Shown one piece after another: positions 17,400 to 26,306 of a stretch of 64,000 bases of DNA. The notes below the pieces were generated by a model that made no database searches, had not been told where the DNA came from, and worked only from the letters and a program-made list of their open reading frames with translations. The stretch lies in assembly GCA_964499695.1 (NCBI GenBank), contig CAZCMD010000002.1:15325-79324 (forward strand), in the 5' to 3' direction. The position numbers were made by a program, and so were the translations under genes. Positions within the stretch are counted from its first letter, which is position 1, and each line of letters begins with the position of its first letter. The stretch is from JAAZBV01 sp964499695 (lineage in GTDB: Bacteria; Desulfobacterota; DSM-4660; Desulfatiglandales; HGW-15).

Positions 17400-19136
17400 A
17401 TGAGTGGAATTGGCCTTGTACTTAATCTGGCAAAGGATGCCATACTTACACAGCAATATGCTATTGATGTGATTTCACATAATATTGCCAATGTGAGCAC
17501 TGAAGGGTATGCAAGACAGGTCCCCATGCTTGAGGCACAGGACGCTGCACCCTATGGAGGCCATCTGTTCGGCAGAGGAGTAAAGCTGAGTGAGATTCAG
17601 AGCGTGACAAACGCATTCATAGAAAGGCGTTTACAGTCAGCAACAAGCAACCTCTCCATGATGTCAGAAAAAGAGACATACATGAATATCATGGAGACTA
17701 TCTTTACTGAAAATTCAAGCAACAGTATAAGCAATCAGTTAAGCGAGTTCTGGAATGCCCTTAATGACCTCAATAACAATCCTTCAGGAATACCCGAAAG
17801 AAATATGGTTACAGAATATGCCTCGCTTCTTGCCCAGAGTTTTCAGGATACAAGCAGTGATCTTCTAAACCTGAGCAAAGAGATTAACAATTCGGTAGAG
17901 GTAAGTATAAACTCCATAAATGAGATACTTGATCAGATAGCAGATGCAAATAAACAGATACAGGTGGTAGGAATTACAGGAAATCCAAATGACCTTATAG
18001 ATAAAAGGAATCTCCTGGTAAAACAACTATCAGAGTATATGGATGTCAATACCTATGAATATGAGGATAGAACCATTTCAGTCAGCAGCAATAAGGGTTT
18101 TATGCTGGTCAACAAGCAGTCATCATACCACCTTGACTTTACTGGGACAGATATAACCTGGTCAACCAATTCAAGCCCTATAACTAATGAAATCAATGGG
18201 GGCAAACTTGGCGGATGGCTCGATATAAGGGATGAGATAATCCCGAAATTCAAGTCTGACCTTGATGAACTTGCCAAGGAAATAATATGGGAAGTGAACA
18301 AACTTCACAGCCAGGGAGTGGGGCTTAACGGATTTTCCTCTGTCACAGGCACCTATGATGTAGATGATTCATCTCAGGCGATTGGGAACCCTATTCCACC
18401 TAGTTCAGGCCTGGACTATTATGACAGGATAACGAATGGGAGTTTCAGAATATCGCTGTATGATGCAACAGGAAATTTTGTGGGAGATACCACAATAGCT
18501 GTTACCGCAGCCTCTACCAACCTTGATGACCTCGTATCTGTAATAAACGGGTATACTGGCCTGAACGCCTCAATTACAGATGGATTACTAAATATAAAGG
18601 CAGACCCCGGTTACACCTTTGCCTTTTCAGATGATAGCAGCAATACCCTTGCAGCGCTCGGTATAAACACATTTTTTACATCCTCAAACGCAAGGGATAT
18701 GGGGATAAATGATATGATTCTTGCTGACAAAAACTATATTGCAGCAGGCACAATAAGCGATGACGAAATTTATCCCGGCGACAACACAAACTCCCTGAAA
18801 CTGGCAAACCTCCAGTATGAAAATGTATCTGTAAAAAAATGGATATATTCGCGGGGTGAGAGCCCAACCTCACTTGATGTGACAAATATTACACTTGATA
18901 ATTATTTTCACCAGATGGTAGGCTCAATAGGGATAGAGAGCCAGAGCGTACAGCGCGAAAAGAGCTATAATGAGGCAATACAGGAAGAGATGAAGGCAAC
19001 AAGGGACAATATATCCGCTGTCTCCCTGGACGAAGAGATGACCAACCTGATCAAGTTTCAGCATGCCTATATGGCCGCTGCCAAATTAATAACAACCGCA
19101 CAGGAGATGCTTGATGAGATTCTCCAGACGGTATAG
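17400..19136 (+). CDS. flgK: Flagellar hook-associated protein 1 FlgK
   Basis: A 578-residue hook-filament junction protein. The N-terminal rod motif reads 'VISHNIANVSTEGYARQ', and the C-terminus ends in the FlgK pattern 'AVSLDEEMTNLIKFQHAYMAAAKLITTAQEMLDEIL'. Its length is normal. It starts two bases after the flgN stop, with GAGG from the end of flgN serving as ribosome site, so the two are coupled. It is followed 13 bases later by flgL. Confidence 0.95.
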   Translation: MSGIGLVLNLAKDAILTQQYAIDVISHNIANVSTEGYARQVPMLEAQDAAPYGGHLFGRGVKLSEIQSVTNAFIERRLQSATSNLSMMSEKETYMNIMETIFTENSSNSISNQLSEFWNALNDLNNNPSGIPERNMVTEYASLLAQSFQDTSSDLLNLSKEINNSVEVSINSINEILDQIADANKQIQVVGITGNPNDLIDKRNLLVKQLSEYMDVNTYEYEDRTISVSSNKGFMLVNKQSSYHLDFTGTDITWSTNSSPITNEINGGKLGGWLDIRDEIIPKFKSDLDELAKEIIWEVNKLHSQGVGLNGFSSVTGTYDVDDSSQAIGNPIPPSSGLDYYDRITNGSFRISLYDATGNFVGDTTIAVTAASTNLDDLVSVINGYTGLNASITDGLLNIKADPGYTFAFSDDSSNTLAALGINTFFTSSNARDMGINDMILADKNYIAAGTISDDEIYPGDNTNSLKLANLQYENVSVKKWIYSRGESPTSLDVTNITLDNYFHQMVGSIGIESQSVQREKSYNEAIQEEMKATRDNISAVSLDEEMTNLIKFQHAYMAAAKLITTAQEMLDEILQTV

Positions 19137-19149
19137 GTAAAGGTGTAAC

Positions 19150-20046
19150 ATGAGAGTAGCCAATAAATCTATATATGACGGCACCATAAGGAACCTCAGC
19201 ATGACCTCATCAGGAATGGTTGAGGCAAATGAAACTGTATCAACAGCAAAGAGGATAAATAATCTTTCCGATGACCCTGTAGGCCTTGTTGCCGTGCTGG
19301 GACTGAGATCATCCCTGTCCAATCTCAATCAGATGGAAAGAAATATCTCCATGGGAAATTCATGGCTCAAGGCATCCGAGTCTGCGCTTACTCAGGTAAA
19401 TAATATACTCACATCCACAAAGGAACTGACTGTTGCAATGAGCAGCGCAAACACCAATGCCTCGCAGAGAGCAAATAGTATGGATCTTGTTGACGGGTAT
19501 CTAAAAGAGATCATCTCTCTTTCAAACAGCACCACCGGAGGAAGGTACATCTTCGGAGGCACAAATACTGATACAATACCCTTTGAACTAGATACTGCCG
19601 GCACACAGGTTACATACGCAGGGAATGATACTGCCTTCTCAATAAATATCGGCAAGGACTCTGTCGTTCCGGTTGGGAGAGACGGCAAGGATGTGTTTGG
19701 CGAAGACTGGGATGATTCAAATATATTCAAGACTTTAGTTGACCTTAAGACAAGCCTTGGAAGCAATGATATAGCCGGCATACAGAATGCAATGACAAAA
19801 CTTGACTCGCATGTAAAAAGCGTCAGTGCCACCATATCAGATATAGGTGGAAAAACAATAAGGCTTAATGTAAAACAAGAGGTAGTAACGGATCTCAAAC
19901 TCACAGATACTGAAAGGATGTCAGAACTTGAAGATGCTGATCTTGCAGCGGCAGTTATAAACCTTAAGTCAAAGGAGCTGGCATATAATGCGGCACTCTC
20001 TTCATCAGCAAAAATGATGGAGTTGAGCCTGGTTAATTTTATATAG
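19150..20046 (+). CDS. flgL: Flagellar hook-associated protein 3 FlgL
   Basis: A 298-residue flagellin-like junction protein. The N-terminus has 'SVxxxNNLSDDPVG'-like 'AKRINNLSDDPVGLVAVLGLR', then 'LTQVNNILTSTKELTVAMSSA' and 'GGRYIFGGTNT', which marks FlgL rather than flagellin. The C-terminus 'LAAAVINLKSKELAYNAALSSSAKMM' is the conserved coiled-coil arm. It joins hook and filament with FlgK. Confidence 0.93.
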   Translation: MRVANKSIYDGTIRNLSMTSSGMVEANETVSTAKRINNLSDDPVGLVAVLGLRSSLSNLNQMERNISMGNSWLKASESALTQVNNILTSTKELTVAMSSANTNASQRANSMDLVDGYLKEIISLSNSTTGGRYIFGGTNTDTIPFELDTAGTQVTYAGNDTAFSINIGKDSVVPVGRDGKDVFGEDWDDSNIFKTLVDLKTSLGSNDIAGIQNAMTKLDSHVKSVSATISDIGGKTIRLNVKQEVVTDLKLTDTERMSELEDADLAAAVINLKSKELAYNAALSSSAKMMELSLVNFI

Positions 20047-20124
20047 CTGCATTCTCGGGTATCTGAGTTTTTACTTAAGAGGATTATTAGATAAATTATA
20101 TTTCTGGAGCCATGGAGGGTACCA

Positions 20125-20364
20125 GTGCTTGTACTAACAAGAAAAGTGGATGAAAGTATAACAATAGGGCATTTTATCACCATATCGATCCTGGAGGTCA
20201 AAGGGAATCAGGTAAAACTGGGCATCAATGCGCCAAAAGATGTCCATATAAACAGGACCGAGATATATGAAAAGATCATGAGTGAAAATATAAAGGCATC
20301 ACAGACAGAGATCGATCTTGATAAATTCCTTAACTCTATTGAAACAGGTGAAAAAGGAAAGTAA
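20125..20364 (+). CDS. csrA: Carbon storage regulator CsrA
   Basis: A 79-residue RNA-binding translational regulator. 'MLVLTRKVDESITIG' and 'VKLGINAPKDVHINRTEIYEKI' are canonical. It starts with GTG, with GGAGG seven bases upstream. Its C-terminal tail is a little longer than in E. coli (61 residues), as usual in organisms that also have FliW. Its stop overlaps the fliW start in a TAATG arrangement. In FliW-containing bacteria CsrA represses flagellin translation until FliW titrates it. Confidence 0.95.
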   Translation: MLVLTRKVDESITIGHFITISILEVKGNQVKLGINAPKDVHINRTEIYEKIMSENIKASQTEIDLDKFLNSIETGEKGK

Positions 20365-20801
20365 TGAATATAAAAACTTCAAGATTTGGCGAGATAGAAA
20401 TTGATAAAGAAAGGATTATCCAGTTTACTGATGGCCTGATTGGGTTTCCTGATGAAAAGGAATATATAGTCATGGAACACAGGAGTGATTCCCCTTTCAT
20501 GTGGCTCCAGTCTGTAAATAAGCCTGACCTGGCCTTTGTTATAATGAATCCTTTTCAGGTTTTTCCTGAATACCTGAAGGATATCCCGCAAGAAGAAGAA
20601 AATGCCCTGAAGCCGGACAATAATGAAACAGTAATGATATTTGCGATTGTCACCATACCAAATGGAAAGCCTCAAGAATCAACCTTAAACCTGATGGGGC
20701 CGGTTGTAATAGACCCTGTTACAAATAAAGGCAAACAGGTAATCCTTGCAAATTCGGGATACAGTCACCGGCACCCGATCATGTTTAAAACTGACAAGTA
20801 A
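20364..20801 (+). CDS. fliW: Flagellar assembly factor FliW
   Basis: A 145-residue FliW protein: 'RFGEIEIDKERIIQFTDGLIGFPDEKEYI', 'PFMWLQSVNKPDLAFVI' and 'NLMGPVVIDPVTNKGKQVIL' are family hallmarks. FliW binds CsrA and flagellin, linking flagellin synthesis to export. It shares an A with the csrA stop (TAATG), so the pair is translationally coupled. No flagellin gene is in the window. Confidence 0.95.
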   Translation: MNIKTSRFGEIEIDKERIIQFTDGLIGFPDEKEYIVMEHRSDSPFMWLQSVNKPDLAFVIMNPFQVFPEYLKDIPQEEENALKPDNNETVMIFAIVTIPNGKPQESTLNLMGPVVIDPVTNKGKQVILANSGYSHRHPIMFKTDK

Positions 20802-20916
20802 GAGAATATTTTTATCATTTTTTTATGGCAAAAGTAAAAATTACTGCATAATATCCTTGAAAAAATAGTACTTACGTATTATATTTTGTGTTACTTTTCT
20901 TAGTCAGGGTTCAGTA

Positions 20917-21141
20917 ATGAAAACAAATACGGGTCTTGCGATTATTCCGGTGAATTATGAGATCAAGCCTGTGAGGGGGATTTCCAGCAGAGCTATAGGC
21001 GCATATAATAATGATAAGGATAAACTTGTAAAACTCCCTTTTACTGACACAAAATATAACCGTGTTGGCAGCACCTATGGCAGGGCAGGCAATGAAAAGG
21101 ATACCAGGGGCATGGGAGAAAATATTGACCTGTATGTATAG
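20917..21141 (+). CDS. Small hypothetical protein after fliW
   Basis: A 74-residue basic protein ending 'YGRAGNEKDTRGMGENIDLYV'. Small proteins ending in a similar 'YGR.G..G..ID.Y' tail occur near flagellar genes in related bacteria as far as I recall, so it may be genuine. AGGG lies about nine bases before the ATG. It is the last plus-strand gene before the convergent PilZ gene. No domain is recognised and the function is unknown. Confidence 0.5.
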   Translation: MKTNTGLAIIPVNYEIKPVRGISSRAIGAYNNDKDKLVKLPFTDTKYNRVGSTYGRAGNEKDTRGMGENIDLYV

Positions 21142-21150
21142 CAACTGACC

Positions 21151-21867
21151 CTATTCATCAAAACCTCCCCTTTCCTTGAGCACCCTTCTCTGACAATAAT
21201 AGGTAAATTTTGTAAGTTCGTTCTGGTCATCCTTTTTTATTTCAAGGATCTTAAGTCCAAAATCCATTTTCCCTGTTTCCACATATTTTATCATTCTTAC
21301 AATCTCAGCAGAACCCATCTTGATATTAACAGAGTTTTCTTCCTCTTCATATAAAAGAGAGATGGCCAACAATTTTTCACCCTTGAACAGGATATCCTTA
21401 TTATACCGGTTTAGATCAGCCTCTATCTGGATACCCTCTTCACTTATATTTGTAACCGTAAAGGTCATTTGAGTGTCAGCACATTTGCAGGATAACTTTA
21501 CTCCTGAAGGGACAGGCACCCTGAAACAGTTACGTCTCTGTACCCTTTCTATGTATTCGGGAAAAGGGAACTTGATTCTTCTACCAAATATCCTGTCAAT
21601 GGTCGTCTTGAAACTGTACTGTATCTTTTCACTATCACTGAACTGGAAATAACATTTTTTACCTTCGGCAATAGGGGTAACAGAATCGGCGCTTCCGGGG
21701 TAATCAATGAAGAATCCCCTGTTTTCAGTATCAGACAGGCCCAGCACAATTGTCAGGCCATCGAAATTTGTACCCATCACATGTATGTTCAGTATGGTAT
21801 GATCCTGTTTTAATCTCTCAAGGATAGCAAGCATCTTTTTCCCGCTGATCTTCTCCGTTTCTTCCAT
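21151..21867 (-). CDS. PilZ-domain c-di-GMP receptor (YcgR-like)
   Basis: A 238-residue protein with an N-terminal YcgR-like domain (about 1-105) and a C-terminal PilZ domain (about 110-235). The c-di-GMP-binding residues appear as 'RRNCFRVPV' (RxxxR) and 'NISEEGIQI' (a variant of D/NxSxxG). YcgR proteins slow the flagellar motor at high c-di-GMP, and its position facing the flagellar operon fits that role. It is on the opposite strand and so under separate control. Confidence 0.88.
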   Translation of the reverse strand: MEETEKISGKKMLAILERLKQDHTILNIHVMGTNFDGLTIVLGLSDTENRGFFIDYPGSADSVTPIAEGKKCYFQFSDSEKIQYSFKTTIDRIFGRRIKFPFPEYIERVQRRNCFRVPVPSGVKLSCKCADTQMTFTVTNISEEGIQIEADLNRYNKDILFKGEKLLAISLLYEEEENSVNIKMGSAEIVRMIKYVETGKMDFGLKILEIKKDDQNELTKFTYYCQRRVLKERGGFDE

Positions 21868-21951
21868 AACTGTACCCCATTAATTCCCTGCCCTGATCAT
21901 ACATATCTTAGAGATGCAATACCTGTGCCCTGCAATACTGATCCCGGGTGA

Positions 21952-22638
21952 TCAGGAAATGGTTCCATGATTTTTACCAGATTTCATTACCAAACGATGT
22001 ATGAATACATATGCTACAATTACTACTGCAATAAAAAGCAGAATCCATATGTAATGTTCTGCTATCATAGCCTTTCCGCTGTGAACCAGGTCACTGTATG
22101 ACATATCACCGGATAGACTCCCGAGATAATAGCCAACCCATAATAAAATTATAGACCATATACCAGCGCCAAGACCGGTAAATAATGTAAACTTCGCAAA
22201 AGGCATTCTAGCAATACCTGCGGGTATTGAGATCAACTGCCGAATAGCTGGAAGGAGACGGCATATAAATGTGGCAATCTCTCCATATTTTAAAAATATC
22301 TCTTCCGACCTTGTAAGCACCACTGGTTTTAGAAAAAAGCATTTACCATAACAATAAAGAAAAGGCCTGCCCAGACGAATTGCCAGATAATAGTTTATAT
22401 ACGCCCCGGTAAGGGATCCGGCCAGACCGCATACAAACACAACAGCGATGTCAATACAGGGTTCACCGAAAAACAGCTCACCCCTATATGCCATGAAACC
22501 AGCAGGGATCAAGACCACCTCACTCGGGAAGGGGATAAATGAGCTTTCTATGGTCATAAATATGAAGACCATTAGAAAACCCCATACATGTGCATATTGC
22601 ACTGCCCATTCAATATGTCCTATTATTATCTCTGTCAT
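21952..22638 (-). CDS. DedA/SNARE-associated family membrane protein
   Basis: A 228-residue inner-membrane protein of the DedA (VTT-domain) family. Features are 'ESSFIPFPSEVVLIPAGFMA', 'AGSLTGAYINYYLAIRLGRPF' and 'CRLLPAIRQLISIPAGIARMPF', with several hydrophobic helices. Bacterial DedA proteins recycle or flip lipid carriers such as undecaprenyl phosphate and phosphatidylethanolamine. It follows the DUF4301 gene by 10 bases. Confidence 0.9.
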   Translation of the reverse strand: MTEIIIGHIEWAVQYAHVWGFLMVFIFMTIESSFIPFPSEVVLIPAGFMAYRGELFFGEPCIDIAVVFVCGLAGSLTGAYINYYLAIRLGRPFLYCYGKCFFLKPVVLTRSEEIFLKYGEIATFICRLLPAIRQLISIPAGIARMPFAKFTLFTGLGAGIWSIILLWVGYYLGSLSGDMSYSDLVHSGKAMIAEHYIWILLFIAVVIVAYVFIHRLVMKSGKNHGTIS

Positions 22639-22648
22639 CTCTATTCAT

Positions 22649-24208
22649 TTACTCCGGCTGATGCTCATCCCTTATAAGATCAAAAACAGTTTTTACAGGA
22701 CTGAAGGTTGCAGCAGGCACTTCAATAAAAACAGTATTCCAGAAAGCCATAGAGCCATTCCAGAGCCCGGGCAGTTCAAGTGCCTTCACTTCCCTGCCAT
22801 TCTGTGATTTTAAGGAAATAAAGCCTGCATCATTATCTACATACTCTCCCAGGTTATATGGATTCCCACAATAATCCCTAAGGCCGCATACAAGATCAAC
22901 CGGGTTAAAATGGGTTGCAGACTCAAATGCCTTTTTCTGATCCTTCTTATTCAGGTCTATCTGTGATGATTCGACTATTTGTATTGAGGTGCCTTTACCT
23001 GTCTTTTCAACCCAGAATGGTCCGCCTCCAGGTTCACCTGCATTCTTTACCATCCCGCATACTCTTAACGGCCTGTTAAGAATACCAATAAGATATTCTC
23101 TTTGTATACTGACAGGACTCTCTGTTAATCCATTATCAGGTGTGATACAAAGGCGTTTTTGTAAATATGTGAATAGTGATTTTATATATTGATCATCATG
23201 GTTACCCTCTATCAGGGTTTTTAAATGTCCGAATATTTCATTCTGAAGATAAATCAGGAAACCCCCGATGGCCTTTTTATACCTGGAGGTGATATCCTTA
23301 AACCTGTCATGGCTGACATTATCTATATTCTTGATAAAAACAATATCACCCTTAAGGTTTGAAAGATTTTCTATCAGGGCACCGTGGCCTCCAGGCCTGA
23401 AAACAAGGGCCCCATTTTCATCCCGGAATGGCATATTATCCATATCAACTGCGATTATATCTGTATGAGGCATCTGGCATGAATACCCTATTTCAAATTT
23501 AGCCCCTTCCCTTTCATACTGGTCAAGGACAGAGTCAATGTATCCCCTTACCCGTGCCTCATGTTCAGGGGAGATGGTAAAATGAATCTTTACCCTGCCA
23601 GCCCTGTCATATGTATAATTGAATGCCTCAACAAGGTGCTCCTCAAATGGAGTTCTCGAATGGGTATCATACCTGTGAAACGGTATCAAACCCTTGGGGA
23701 TATTGGGTAAGTTAAGGCCTTCATCAGACAGGAGGCAATCAAGTATCCGGCTGATATTTTGATCTTTAACAGCATCATCAATGTTAATGCCGTTTTCTTT
23801 CATTTTTATTTTAAGATCATCATAGAAGGCGTATCTTTTTAGATCACCTGTGAATGAAATGAGAGGTTTATGTCTTTCATCAGATAATATTTTTCCGAGA
23901 TCATCCACATTTTTTATTTCGTTATAAACCTCAAGCAGATATTTAAACATCCTGCTGGCTGCCCCTGATGCAGGCACAAATTTCATGCACCTGCCCTGCT
24001 TCCGGGCAGTATCAAATGTACTGATATATTTTTCGATATCATTATTATCCAGGGTTGTAATGCCATCATTGATAGTACAGGGTCTTAAGATCTTTGTGAA
24101 TGGTATCCCTTTTTTAAATATGTTAATTTGAGAGATAACCTTTTCAGGCGTCATCCCATGTGCGGATATCTGTGTAAGATCTGCTTTTGAGAACATTGAT
24201 GTATCCAT
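22649..24208 (-). CDS. DUF4301 family protein
   Basis: A 519-residue cytoplasmic protein matching what I know of the DUF4301 family, seen mostly in Bacteroidetes and Desulfobacterota. 'RCMKFVPASGAASRMFKYLLEV' resembles a nucleotidyltransferase-type loop, and 'RPGGHGALIENLSNL' and 'NAGEPGGGPFWV' are strongly patterned segments. The activity is not known to me; a sugar-nucleotide-related role is a guess. No signal peptide is seen. It is divergent from the ArsR-RND operon, with 256 bases between starts. Confidence 0.7.
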   Translation of the reverse strand: MDTSMFSKADLTQISAHGMTPEKVISQINIFKKGIPFTKILRPCTINDGITTLDNNDIEKYISTFDTARKQGRCMKFVPASGAASRMFKYLLEVYNEIKNVDDLGKILSDERHKPLISFTGDLKRYAFYDDLKIKMKENGINIDDAVKDQNISRILDCLLSDEGLNLPNIPKGLIPFHRYDTHSRTPFEEHLVEAFNYTYDRAGRVKIHFTISPEHEARVRGYIDSVLDQYEREGAKFEIGYSCQMPHTDIIAVDMDNMPFRDENGALVFRPGGHGALIENLSNLKGDIVFIKNIDNVSHDRFKDITSRYKKAIGGFLIYLQNEIFGHLKTLIEGNHDDQYIKSLFTYLQKRLCITPDNGLTESPVSIQREYLIGILNRPLRVCGMVKNAGEPGGGPFWVEKTGKGTSIQIVESSQIDLNKKDQKKAFESATHFNPVDLVCGLRDYCGNPYNLGEYVDNDAGFISLKSQNGREVKALELPGLWNGSMAFWNTVFIEVPAATFSPVKTVFDLIRDEHQPE

Positions 24209-24407
24209 AACCGTTCCGATAATTAGTAATTTACTCGTACAATAAAAGTAAACAGAGGATATTTTAAAGGAAGATTCATGTCAATATGATCTTGGGAAAG
24301 TTTCGCATTACTGTTATGTTTTTTAAAATTGCTTTTATTTCTTGTATAAAAGTAATTTGTCTCGCTGGCCTTAATAGAAAATGAGAATTTAATACTGAAA
24401 TCTGCTC

Positions 24408-24445
24408 TTGACATAAGAATATTATTTGGTTATTTTACCAAATAA
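24408..24445 (+). promoter_or_regulatory. arsR promoter with overlapping ArsR operator
   Basis: TTGACA at 24408-24413 is followed after exactly 17 bases by TATTTT at 24431-24436. A perfect inverted repeat with 9-base arms, TTATTTGGT (24422-24430) and ACCAAATAA (24437-24445), brackets the -10 box, which is its 6-base spacer. This is a classic repressor-over-promoter layout for an autoregulated ArsR gene starting at 24465. Confidence 0.8.
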
Positions 24446-24464
24446 ACAAACATGAGGTGACATA

Positions 24465-24788
24465 ATGAATCAGAAGAATAAATCTTTATACGAGGCAAAG
24501 TCCAGGGTTCTTAAGGCCCTTGCCCACCCCACACGGTTGTGGATGGCTGAAGAACTTTCAAAAGGGGAGCGATGCGTGTGTGAATTTGTCGAAGTTATTG
24601 ATGTTGATTTTTCCACCATTTCAAAGCATCTCACTGTTTTGAAGCAGGCAGGTATTGTGGAGGATGACAAACGCGGTAAACAGGTATTTTACCGCCTGAA
24701 GGTTCCCTGTGTTCTAAATTTCATGAGTTGTGTTGAGGCTGTAATTGAGTCACAGATCAAAACACAGAAAGGTCTGATCAAAAAATAA
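24465..24788 (+). CDS. ArsR-family metal(loid)-sensing repressor
   Basis: A 107-residue winged-helix repressor. 'LKALAHPTRLWMAEELSKGERCVCEFVEV' carries the CVC metalloid-binding pair typical of ArsR sensors of As(III)/Sb(III), followed by the recognition helix 'DFSTISKHLTVLKQAGIV'. AGGTGA lies upstream of the ATG. It probably controls itself and the following TolC-MFP-RND-thioredoxin genes through the palindrome across its -10 box. The actual inducer is not proven; the CVC motif points to arsenite or antimonite. Confidence 0.88.
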   Translation: MNQKNKSLYEAKSRVLKALAHPTRLWMAEELSKGERCVCEFVEVIDVDFSTISKHLTVLKQAGIVEDDKRGKQVFYRLKVPCVLNFMSCVEAVIESQIKTQKGLIKK

Positions 24789-24884
24789 TTAACTATAGGG
24801 TATTCAGGTCGTAGGCATTTGGCGTTTCCAATCCTACACTATAAATAAAGTCAGATGTGAGAGTAAATAATTTTGAGGTAAATT

Positions 24885-26306
24885 ATGAAAAATAAAAAAG
24901 CTATATTTATGACGCTTTTCTCAATTATATCTATTGGTCTTACCGGGTGTGTAATGAAACCATCCACTGATGCCTATTATCCGATCCCGCTTAGTTATCA
25001 TACTGAACCAGATCAACCGCAAACAATAACAGCAAGATATCCTGCTGTATTAAATCCTGAAGGCATGATGCTTCCGGAAATTATCAAAATCGCACTGGAA
25101 AACAACTTTGAAATTGCTGTGTCAGTTCATGAATCCGATGCTTCTATGGCACGCATTGATCAGTCAAAAAGCGTAACCCGCCCTGTGTTAACAGCAGAGG
25201 GAGGATATTCGCTTTATCTGGATGATCAGCGTCTTATACCTGCAAGATCAAATGGTGACCCCGGGGCATTCAGCAATTCAATTTTTTCCGGGGATATGGT
25301 TGTAAGAATGCCTTTATATGCAGGAGGAAGATATGTAAATGCCATAAAGGCCGAAGAGCTGCTCGGAGATGCATCGGAATACAATGTGAACCGCATAAAA
25401 AATGAGGTTGTATTCAATGTTACAAGGGTTTTTTATAATATCCTTGCGCAGGATAAAATCCTTGAGTCATTGTCCTTCTCAAAGGATGCCCTTGAATCCC
25501 ATATAAAGAGGGTTAACAATCTTATTGACCTGAAAAAGGCTGCAAAGGTTGATCTCTTACGCACAGAGGTAAGGCTTGCTGATATCAATCAACGTATTTT
25601 AGCGGAAAACAATACCCTGATGATACTTAAAAGGACACTGATAAACCTTATGGGGATTAACCCCGGAGAGGGGGAGGTCAAACTTAAAGGGGATTTTACA
25701 GAAAACACTTATCAGCCATTTTCACCTGAAGAATCTCTCCAGACTGCTTTAGAGCAAAGACCTGATTATCTTGCTGCAAAAAAAATTCTCGAATCCCAGG
25801 CAAAAAAGGTTGATATGGCCAGGTCAGGCCATTACCCCTCCATTAATCTTTTCGGATCATACGGGGGACGATGGGCCGCAGGCGGAAGCGCCCAGGGTTC
25901 ATCAGATGAATTTTCCGATACTGGGAAAATAGGCGTTGGCATAGAAGTGCCACTCTTTAACTGGGGCCGTGTTGACGCCCAGATAAGGGAAGAATACGCA
26001 AAACTTGAAGCATCACGAAAACGGCTTGATAAACTGAAGGATATGATACGTCTTGAAACAGAATCGGCCCTTTTGCTCTTTAATTCCATATCTGAGCGTA
26101 TTCAGATGCTTAAAAAGGCGATTGAGCAGGCGCGTGAAGGACTGCGCATTGAACAGCAGAAATATGAGCTTGGAAAGGGTGTTATTGTTGATGTCCTTGA
26201 TTCGCAGACCGCGCTGCTGGAATCGGAGACAAACTATTATATTGCACTTGGAGAGAGCCACGTCGCACTGGCACAGATCAATCTGGTTACTGGAGGATTA
26301 AAATAA
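24885..26306 (+). CDS. TolC-family outer membrane efflux lipoprotein
   Basis: A 473-residue outer-membrane efflux channel with lipobox 'LTGCV' and two copies of the OEP helical domain ('KSVTRPVLTAEGGYSL', 'SGHYPSINLFGSYGG', 'GKGVIVDVLDSQTALLESETNYYIAL'). It is the exit duct of the tripartite pump encoded by the next two genes; its stop overlaps the next start (TAATG). As a lipoprotein it belongs with the NodT/OprM subgroup. Confidence 0.9.
   Translation: MKNKKAIFMTLFSIISIGLTGCVMKPSTDAYYPIPLSYHTEPDQPQTITARYPAVLNPEGMMLPEIIKIALENNFEIAVSVHESDASMARIDQSKSVTRPVLTAEGGYSLYLDDQRLIPARSNGDPGAFSNSIFSGDMVVRMPLYAGGRYVNAIKAEELLGDASEYNVNRIKNEVVFNVTRVFYNILAQDKILESLSFSKDALESHIKRVNNLIDLKKAAKVDLLRTEVRLADINQRILAENNTLMILKRTLINLMGINPGEGEVKLKGDFTENTYQPFSPEESLQTALEQRPDYLAAKKILESQAKKVDMARSGHYPSINLFGSYGGRWAAGGSAQGSSDEFSDTGKIGVGIEVPLFNWGRVDAQIREEYAKLEASRKRLDKLKDMIRLETESALLLFNSISERIQMLKKAIEQAREGLRIEQQKYELGKGVIVDVLDSQTALLESETNYYIALGESHVALAQINLVTGGLK

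Noticed and set aside
19392..20201. Long minus-strand ORF of 269 codons across flgL and csrA
   Set aside because: It is antisense to two well-recognised genes, and its Ser/Val/Thr-rich translation has no domain.
20802..20916. Possible sigma-54 promoter (GG...GC) after fliW
   Set aside because: The spacing between the GG and GC elements is too long for the -24/-12 pattern.
24223..24414. Minus-strand ORF of 63 codons between the DUF4301 gene and arsR
   Set aside because: It covers the arsR promoter region, is AT-rich and has no recognisable features.
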